From Candidatus Cloacimonadota bacterium (lineage in GTDB: Bacteria; Cloacimonadota; Cloacimonadia; Cloacimonadales; WRIO01), in the NCBI GenBank assembly GCA_009777575.1, contig WRLO01000019.1:1-46944 (forward strand): a stretch of 46,944 nucleotides of DNA, given 5' to 3'. Shown here piece after piece: positions 43,501-46,944 of this stretch (the first letter of the stretch is position 1; each line of letters begins with the position of its first letter). Made by a program: the position numbers and the translations under genes. Below the pieces are notes generated by a model. That model made no database searches. It was not told where the DNA came from and worked only from the letters and a program-made list of their open reading frames with translations.

Positions 43501-44340
43501 GGGGTAGAAGAAATAGATATTGTAGTCAGATATGAACCAGAACCTATTAGCAGTATAAGGTCTGATCTGCTTTCTCGTAAAAACTCTTCCGTAGCAGAAA
43601 TCTCCGATTTCATTCGTAGGGAACGCATGTATGCGTTCCGCCCTGTATCAGAAATCTCCGATTTCATTACACCCGTTGAGGTAATTCAGAATAGAAATCG
43701 AAATAATGGAATCCAATTTCAATCAACTCCCAATATAGCTACCGGAACCATGAGAATAGAAGTTTTCTCAAATGTCCACCCTCCTTATATTGAAAATTGG
43801 TATCCAGATTATCCTGAAAATCAACCTTATGGAGAAGTAGTATATCCGTTATTGTCTACTATCGAGTTTTTTGTCAATCTTCTTGATCAAGAAGACATCA
43901 GTTATGAATGGTTTGTAAATGATGTTCCACAGTTTCATAATAACGGGATTTTTAGGTATACTTTCAATGTCTATAATCCCAAAATCAGAGTCGAAGTATC
44001 AAGAGATATTTATACTTTAAATAGGGAATGGCATGTCACTACTACTGTTTCTGATAACGATGAAAATAGTATTGGTTATACTGACAAACTCATCGGGAAC
44101 TTCCCAAATCCTTTCAATCCAGAAACAACGATTATTTTCACTCTCGCTGAAGAGGACGATGTCGAAATCGCTGTCTACAACCTAAGAGGACAGTTCATTG
44201 AGCTATTAACTAATAATAGATTCCCAAGAGGACAAAATCATGTAACTTGGAACGCAGCAGAACAATCTTCAGGAATTTATTTAATTTCTTTTCGAACTGT
44301 AAACCATTATGAATTAAGGAGAATAGTCCTTCTGAAATAA
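37549..44340 (+). CDS. Giant secreted repeat protein with a C-terminal sorting domain
   Basis: This is a protein of 2263 residues. The signal peptide (1-21, LLLVLFASLSA) follows AAGGAG and the ATG at 37549; an earlier in-frame GTG is not needed. About 19 carboxypeptidase-regulatory/CNA-B-like beta-sandwich repeats follow (VSGYVSLNGTGLPGVDI...TNAMGNYLIPDVPYGSNITITP). The middle twelve are organised as four tandem ~260-residue super-repeats of three domains. Two chitobiase C-terminal-like repeats follow (AQIYYTVDNSTPTQSS, TTIHYTTNGSTPT), then a linker and the FPNPFNPETTIIF...YNLRGQF...SSGIYLISF...RRIVLLK sorting domain. It is probably a surface adhesin or stalk. A segment encoded by an intergenic palindromic repeat (43591-43669) has been taken into the frame. 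Confidence 0.88.
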   Translation: MKKNNVLLCALLLVLFASLSANIDNPFMPIATHMGSGLAMHSYVTVDNLPARQGDRLITFVGDDVRGNNPLFPLGGGNVGVSAGSLIQTILSGETLEFYLWRQLEQIVLTTTYTYIVNLQTQTIGSSNNPITINFTGSSLTVSGRIVREENLTQPVPGVNIYFDSIVPLYNGSLFSSLTTNNDGYYAIPNLPVGTNMLYMPHSLEHEFNPPNKSIDYLSQSVTQNFIATSLPTVTVSGHIRYGNTPVSGVIIGPTTTDQNGFYSFPVAQNSGVTLTPSKPGWTFTPPSYTISFISQNEVRDFQATPNYITVSGTLDVSDFYIHIQSNLSGDSSLYFPTNSFSVTNILPGDTITFTPEKEGYLFLPQSRTLSNIMANQTIQFSSQILTYDVSGTITYEGNPMVGVEIFSGQTVIATTNSQGEYSFTTEHGSTHTITPQSPGFIFDPSSLTFSNITADITAGDFLGMEIPLFQLTFTVMANQTTPVSEVNIFWQIVSGGSGMITTNDNGVATIGLDGTPNHVTFTPSKLGHTFIPDQIVLQGINESTVKNWTIAAIVPSYTVSGYVSLNGTGLPGVDINITGLMVSPVITNAMGNYLIPDVPYGSNITITPTMAGFTFSPNNIPLSNITSSLTGQNFTAQGQPAPVTVITREFNNAPIQNITVSYSSQQSNHSGQGNTLSNGEYTFMGNRGESYIITLSNLGAHLFDPISKTTPFIIGPTTIEFTSVEVETISLNFTILSQGNPLAGVNISYQIENGGSGSATTGANGVAIISLVETTNQVTFTPFMVGYDFDPTHITLNGINNSTNTNQGFTAIIHTFDISGIVTMDTFGLSSVLIQTLGYTPVTQIMTAPNGSYTIPDVPFGTSLTISPSRPGFSFTPENITVSSISADIFSQNFAASSIPVPVTIVTRDMHNQFISGIVVNYSSNQNNHSGSGYTINGVYIFDAIYGDTYTISVTSTQEHYFSEPSVITNILTTPATFNFQTSQRKFIPIVFTVFDDNSPFPDAEIFYQIQNGASGSITTDIDGIAMISLEETNDTVTFIPVKSGYFFEPPSVVFNGLHSLDDPPNPIYRRFDTTVETFSISGYVLLHTDEVALPNVQIHRTDIQTNPVFTDADGFYIISGIQHGSNVTLYPERDGFTFHPIERHFNYVTQNFIYEIFVALRDIIPITIRTIDYNNNPISGIQINFMSAPDNHTGIGITNPLGEFYLNAWQAENYTISISNVGDHLFIESLISTGPINHSQIFTFQTRERESFNLSFQVFHQGNPLPEIPIFYQIENGMSGEIITDIQGIASIILEETDKTIFFEPSKPGHTFNPPNVSLYGLDSNTPLNYILNAFIQTFNITGSVFYEGVGFHAVNITTPGFDTAPVFTAPNGDYIVQNIPYGTSLSLLPVREGFTFTPQSITINNISNNHSNQNFIADIETLQVLAHIKDYNDAPIAGVNVTYVSTSSGHTGFGNTNSSGNFSFQANYDENYTVSIANFHPHIFDVTEQLVLNVILPQTVTFQSREPEIYILSGTIINSETNEPMENVLVQINTDEVYTNALGMYSQSIFEGSSLTITPFFIGYNFTPTSIEIDYVDGDYLNQDFSAEHITYFVRGEVLKNSQPFQGVIIQNFGNTVDMTNALGRFEFIVYHGDGLHITLIHDDHTFDPPNHIEDSVISPVNFLVFIATPIQYTVSGYALNNNIPIPDVRVFDTLSDKEVITGIDGHFSLEFDIHSTLNIQAEKPYYNFPESINIQGINSHVTQNLHGRAICAEVTFSIPPGTYSQPISIALSTITEDAQIYYTVDNSTPTQSSFIYTQPIQVSFNSSVYIKARAFRDPTHDPSPISEGLFIVTGTLNQPTFSHQTGHYFEALNVVISADPETTIHYTTNGSTPTIYSPIYTDPVFINKNTILRAIAARENFNPSPDSSALYEISHNITLSLPAVLNLLPNQSYTLNVLNHIVDSVAGEHTYLVYYLNEPVNLHLTVNGHLLTILPFENWTGVEEIDIVVRYEPEPISSIRSDLLSRKNSSVAEISDFIRRERMYAFRPVSEISDFITPVEVIQNRNRNNGIQFQSTPNIATGTMRIEVFSNVHPPYIENWYPDYPENQPYGEVVYPLLSTIEFFVNLLDQEDISYEWFVNDVPQFHNNGIFRYTFNVYNPKIRVEVSRDIYTLNREWHVTTTVSDNDENSIGYTDKLIGNFPNPFNPETTIIFTLAEEDDVEIAVYNLRGQFIELLTNNRFPRGQNHVTWNAAEQSSGIYLISFRTVNHYELRRIVLLK
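38960..42090 (+). repeat. Four tandem ~780-bp super-repeats in the giant gene
   Basis: Units begin near 38960, 39741, 40520 and 41312. Each encodes three successive domains in the same order: a F-Q/S-G-NP...ISYQIENGGSG domain, a VSGYV...GNY-IPDVPYG domain, and a VTIxTRDxxNxxISGIxVNYSS domain. The protein sequences have diverged, so the duplication is not recent. Confidence 0.75.
43591..43669. repeat. Palindromic repeat element inside the giant gene
   Basis: Two copies of GTA(G/T)CAGAAATCTCCGATTT plus CATT (43591-43614, 43645-43668) flank the perfect hairpin GGAACGCATGTATGCGTTCC (43619-43638). Positions 43613-43669 match the intergenic copy 44561-44617 with three mismatches in 57 bases. Translated in frame it gives SVAEISDFIRRERMYAFRPV and SEISDFI. 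Confidence 0.9.
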
Positions 44341-44406
44341 AAATGTCAATATGAATTTTAATTTTTTTGTTGACAAAAAAACTATGTTGGTTTTTTTTGT
44401 TCAAAT

Positions 44407-44450
44407 AGTCATTTTTTGATTTAAAATGACTCAATAATTTTTTAATTTAT
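44407..44450 (+). terminator. Probable terminator of the giant gene
   Basis: AGTCATTTT and AAAATGACT form a perfect nine-base stem with a seven-base loop, followed by a T-rich tract (AATTTTTTAATTT), just before tRNA-Phe. Confidence 0.45.
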
Positions 44451-44454
44451 GTGT

Positions 44455-44530
44455 GGTTGGATAGCTCAGTCGGTAGAGCAGAGGCCTGAAAAGCCTTGTG
44501 TCCCCAGTTCAAGTCTGGGTCTAACCACCA
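44455..44530 (+). tRNA. tRNA-Phe (GAA)
   Basis: 76 nucleotides with encoded CCA. The acceptor GGTTGGA pairs with TCTAACC, the D-arm is GCTCAGTCGGTAGAGC, the anticodon loop CTGAAAA gives anticodon GAA, and the T-arm contains GTTCAAGT. Confidence 0.95.
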
Positions 44531-44560
44531 TTTTTTTTTATGATCAAATAATTAATTACC

Positions 44561-44711
44561 TTCGTAGGGAACGCATGTATGCGTTCCGCCCCGTAGCAGA
44601 AATCTCCGATTTCATTCGGTAGTGCCTGAGCTTGCCTCTGTCCATATTCAAAGATCTGAGGCAAGCTCAGCCACTACAATCTCTGTGTTTCTCAGTGTTC
44701 TCTGTGGTTAA
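44561..44711. repeat. Composite of three intergenic repeats after tRNA-Phe
   Basis: 44561-44617 is the GGAACGCATGTATGCGTTCC element also found inside the giant gene. 44619-44677 is a hairpin with 20-base arms (GTAGTGCCTGAGCTTGCCTC, one mismatch). 44678-44711 is a short CTCTGTG cluster. The next gene starts 16 bases later. Confidence 0.8.
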
Positions 44712-44727
44712 ATTTTAGGAGGAAAAA

Positions 44728-46689
44728 ATGACTATTAATACCTCAAAAAAGAGCCTTTGTGTAATGTATCTGCTACTGATAGCGATACTTACAGTTTTTC
44801 TGAATTGCAAAGACAGCAATCCTGTCATTCTACACATTCCTGTAGAAAATATTATTTTATCAAACACTCAGATTTCACTTGAGGTTGGAGAGACCAGAAA
44901 ACTTGTAGTTACAGTCTCTCCTGAAAACGCTACGAATCAAGAGCTGATTTGGGCAAGTGAGGATGATGAAATAGCTACTGTATCTGATGATGGTATGATT
45001 ACTGGTGTCTCTTATGGGGAAGTAATTATTTATATTTCCATACCCGAAGAAAAAATAAAAGTTTCTTGCGAGGTGACAGTCAGACCTATAGAAGTGCCTG
45101 TTACTGGTGTGAGACTTGATCACTCATTTCTTTCACTCAAAGTCGGAGATTCTGAGACTTTGACAGCTACCATAGAGCCAGAAAATGCCACGAATCAAGA
45201 TGTCATCTGGACTAGCTCTGATGAAAATGTCGCTTTTGTATCAGATGATGGTGTGATTTCTGCTGTTTCGGTGGGGATTACTATCATCACTGTCATTACT
45301 ATGGAAGGCGGATTCACTGCTACCTGTGAAATAATAGTATCAGCTCTTGAAATACCTGTCACAGGTATTTCTCTCAATCATTCATCACTCACTCTCGAAA
45401 TAGGTGGGTCTGAAACTCTTATAGCCACTATAGAACCCGAAAATGCTACAAATCAAAATGTCCTCTGGACTAGCTCTGATGAAAATGTCGCTTTTGTGTC
45501 AGTAGATGGTATCATTTCTGCTGTTTCTGAGGGAGAGACTATCATTACCGTTATTTCTGAAGAAGGTGGTTTTACAGCTACTTGCGAAGTCATTGTTTTT
45601 TATGAGCCAGAAATCATTGTTTTTACTGTAGAGAACACAGAGCAATGGATGGAAGTCGTAGACTTTATCAAAGGTAATGGAAATAATAAATACTATGAAA
45701 TAAATGTTATAGATGATTTTTCTATACCAGGAGTATATCCCGACTCTGTTCATGGTCCTACTTTTGGTCGAGGGACAGATCTTTATATATCCATTTCTGG
45801 CAAACGTACATTGAGACCAAATTCGACAGGTTCTGTGCTTTTTATAGGACCTCATCAAAATATTTCTATCATAGATATTACTTTTGATTATAAAGATTCT
45901 TCTCCTTCTCGCGTTGTTGTAGTACAAGGTGAGGGAGCTGTTTTCACGATGAGAGGTGATACATCTATAAAAAACAGCGGCGCTGGTGGAGTAGAAGTCA
46001 TAAATAATGGAACATTGATTATGTATGATGGAATTATTTCAGAAAATTCAAACTCTACAGGTTTTGGTGTAGGTGTAAGAGTTACTAATAATTCTACCTT
46101 TATCATGCATGGTGGCTCTGTTTCAAATAATAGGATACTAGAATGGACGCATCAACCGCAACGAGGCGCTGGAATATATATCTCTAAAAATAGCACTTTC
46201 ATTATGTATGATGGGATTATATCTGGAAACGAAACAAATTCCATAGGTTTTATTGGAGGAGTCTACATCGTAGAAAACAGCAGTTTTACGATGTTTGGAG
46301 GTGAGATTTCAAACAATTTCGGAGGAATTGCTGCAGGTGTTGGTATTCGAGATGGTGGAGCATTTTTTATGTATGGTGGAACAATCTCAGGGAATAGGGG
46401 AGGATGTGGTGTTAGTTCAACAGTTGGTTTTTTTTCCACAACAGAAGAAGTCAATATCAGTAATGTTGATAACAATTTTCGTACTAAGTATAGTGTGAAG
46501 TTTATTATGTATGGTGGTATTATATATGGAAATGAGGAATCAGGAGTCCCACCAGATTTAGCAAATCCTTGGGCAACGGGAAGAAGTTACACTGACCATG
46601 AATTGAAATATGGTGATGGAACAGATATTTTGCCTCATACAGATGGATTTGAGCATTTTACAAGACATACTGTCATTGGTAGGCAATAG
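44728..46689 (+). CDS. Lipoprotein with three BIG2 domains and a beta-helix
   Basis: This 653-residue surface lipoprotein has a lipobox (LTVFLNC, about Cys27), then three BIG2 Ig-like domains at about 35-115, 123-205 and 210-290. Each contains PENATNQ-(x)2-IW-(T/A)S and a DDG-(x)2-SAVS-like motif. From about 300 on comes a right-handed parallel beta-helix with repeated FIMYDGIISGN, FTMFGGEISNN and FFMYGGTISGN rungs, seen in adhesins and polysaccharide-active proteins. A GGAGG site precedes the ATG. The single BIG2 domain at 24164-24601 is close to these repeats. Confidence 0.85.
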   Translation: MTINTSKKSLCVMYLLLIAILTVFLNCKDSNPVILHIPVENIILSNTQISLEVGETRKLVVTVSPENATNQELIWASEDDEIATVSDDGMITGVSYGEVIIYISIPEEKIKVSCEVTVRPIEVPVTGVRLDHSFLSLKVGDSETLTATIEPENATNQDVIWTSSDENVAFVSDDGVISAVSVGITIITVITMEGGFTATCEIIVSALEIPVTGISLNHSSLTLEIGGSETLIATIEPENATNQNVLWTSSDENVAFVSVDGIISAVSEGETIITVISEEGGFTATCEVIVFYEPEIIVFTVENTEQWMEVVDFIKGNGNNKYYEINVIDDFSIPGVYPDSVHGPTFGRGTDLYISISGKRTLRPNSTGSVLFIGPHQNISIIDITFDYKDSSPSRVVVVQGEGAVFTMRGDTSIKNSGAGGVEVINNGTLIMYDGIISENSNSTGFGVGVRVTNNSTFIMHGGSVSNNRILEWTHQPQRGAGIYISKNSTFIMYDGIISGNETNSIGFIGGVYIVENSSFTMFGGEISNNFGGIAAGVGIRDGGAFFMYGGTISGNRGGCGVSSTVGFFSTTEEVNISNVDNNFRTKYSVKFIMYGGIIYGNEESGVPPDLANPWATGRSYTDHELKYGDGTDILPHTDGFEHFTRHTVIGRQ

Positions 46690-46718
46690 AAAAAGAGATG
46701 AAAATATGGAGGATAAAA

Positions 46719-46944
46719 GTGCTACAGAAAATAAAAATTGATATTATCATAAAGAAAAATTTATTTTTTGTGATAATAATGAGCTTAATATTGGTAAAAT
46801 TGAATTCCGCATGGCTGGAAAATATTCCCACTTTATTGACTCAACCTGATATGGTGCAGATATCTGCATTTCAATCTGGTGATGAGTTTCACAACTGGGT
46901 TCATGATGAGGAATTCTACACCATCATCCAAGATGATGTCACCG
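46719..46944 (+). CDS. Start of a secreted protein, probably an M6-like metalloprotease (partial)
   Basis: This frame begins at GTG with GGAGGA seven bases upstream and runs off the window after 75 codons. A hydrophobic signal segment (LFFVIIMSLILVKLNSAW) is followed by LENIPTLLTQPDMVQISAF and SGDEFHNWVHDEEFYTII. That is the typical propeptide start of M6-like secreted proteases (QPDG..I.CF.SGDEFYNWLHDEEGYTII). The catalytic domain is outside the window, so the call rests on the propeptide only. Confidence 0.6.
   Translation, partial: MLQKIKIDIIIKKNLFFVIIMSLILVKLNSAWLENIPTLLTQPDMVQISAFQSGDEFHNWVHDEEFYTIIQDDVT

Noticed and set aside
44343..44400. Dedicated tRNA-Phe promoter at the TTGACA near 44374
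   Set aside because: The downstream -7/-10 element is not convincing in the T-rich sequence.
1..46944. DGR reverse transcriptase or template repeat within the window
   Set aside because: No ORF shows reverse transcriptase motifs, and the constant GTTCGCCCAGCTTTG end occurs only in the two variable regions, on either strand, as far as I can read.

Overview
The window is AT-rich DNA from a Gram-negative bacterium. It has an LpxK lipid A kinase, many signal-peptidase II lipoproteins, and secreted proteins that end in an FPNPFNP-type C-terminal domain (type IX-like sorting or FlgD-like Ig). Several promoters pair TTGACA with a TAnnTTTG-like -7 element, which is the FCB-group (Bacteroidota-like) pattern. 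Taken together this suggests a Cloacimonadota-like member of the FCB superphylum. That placement is an inference; there is no rRNA gene in the window.

Layout. 1-8.8 kb is an accessory region: an IS4-type transposase, a lipoprotein, and a ~1.3 kb block carrying a RhuM-like N-terminal ORF plus a DUF1016 (PD-(D/E)XK) gene. This block is present twice, about 4.4 kb apart, around a Ser/Thr kinase gene and a large Ig-repeat lipoprotein. 8.9-12.9 kb is a restriction-modification-like operon: a small ORF, a large N6-adenine methylase and a PD-(D/E)XK nuclease. 13.3-14.7 kb is a paralogous Ig-repeat lipoprotein. 15.3-21.7 kb is chromosomal: MBL hydrolase, FtsB-like protein, hybrid sensor kinase, lpxK, fumarase alpha subunit, a DUF362 lipoprotein and tRNA-Asp. 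22.3-25.3 kb holds a sigma-54 activator, a consensus sigma-54 promoter, a 40-residue ORF and two lipoproteins. 25.3-28.3 kb is repeat-rich and carries secreted surface proteins. 28.8-35.1 kb is the rimP-nusA-ylxR-ylxQ-infB-rbfA translation operon. 35.6-44.3 kb holds a TPR protein, FlhB and a 2263-residue secreted repeat protein. The window ends with tRNA-Phe, a beta-helix lipoprotein and the start of a secreted protease-like gene.

The most notable system is a pair of diversity-generating retroelement (DGR) variable regions. The C-terminal ends of the lipoproteins at 5194-6642 and 24598-25254 align without gaps over 33 codons. They differ at 28 nucleotides, all in codon positions 1 or 2 and none in position 3, and they are flanked by identical sequence. 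The rest of the same domain differs at many third positions. This is the signature of adenine-directed mutagenic retrohoming from a shared template. No reverse transcriptase or template repeat was found in the window, so diversification would have to act in trans. A third paralogue (13283-14740) lacks the signature and serves as an internal control. One of the two targets lies downstream of the sigma-54 promoter and next to its likely activator, which suggests regulated expression of a diversified surface lectin-like protein.

Other recurring themes are palindromes inside coding sequences whose two arms change together (DUF1016, RhuM), an intergenic palindromic repeat family that has entered the reading frame of the giant surface protein, and altered key residues in three regulatory or secretion proteins (kinase His to Asn, GAFTGA to GAFTSA, FlhB NPTH to NPIH).
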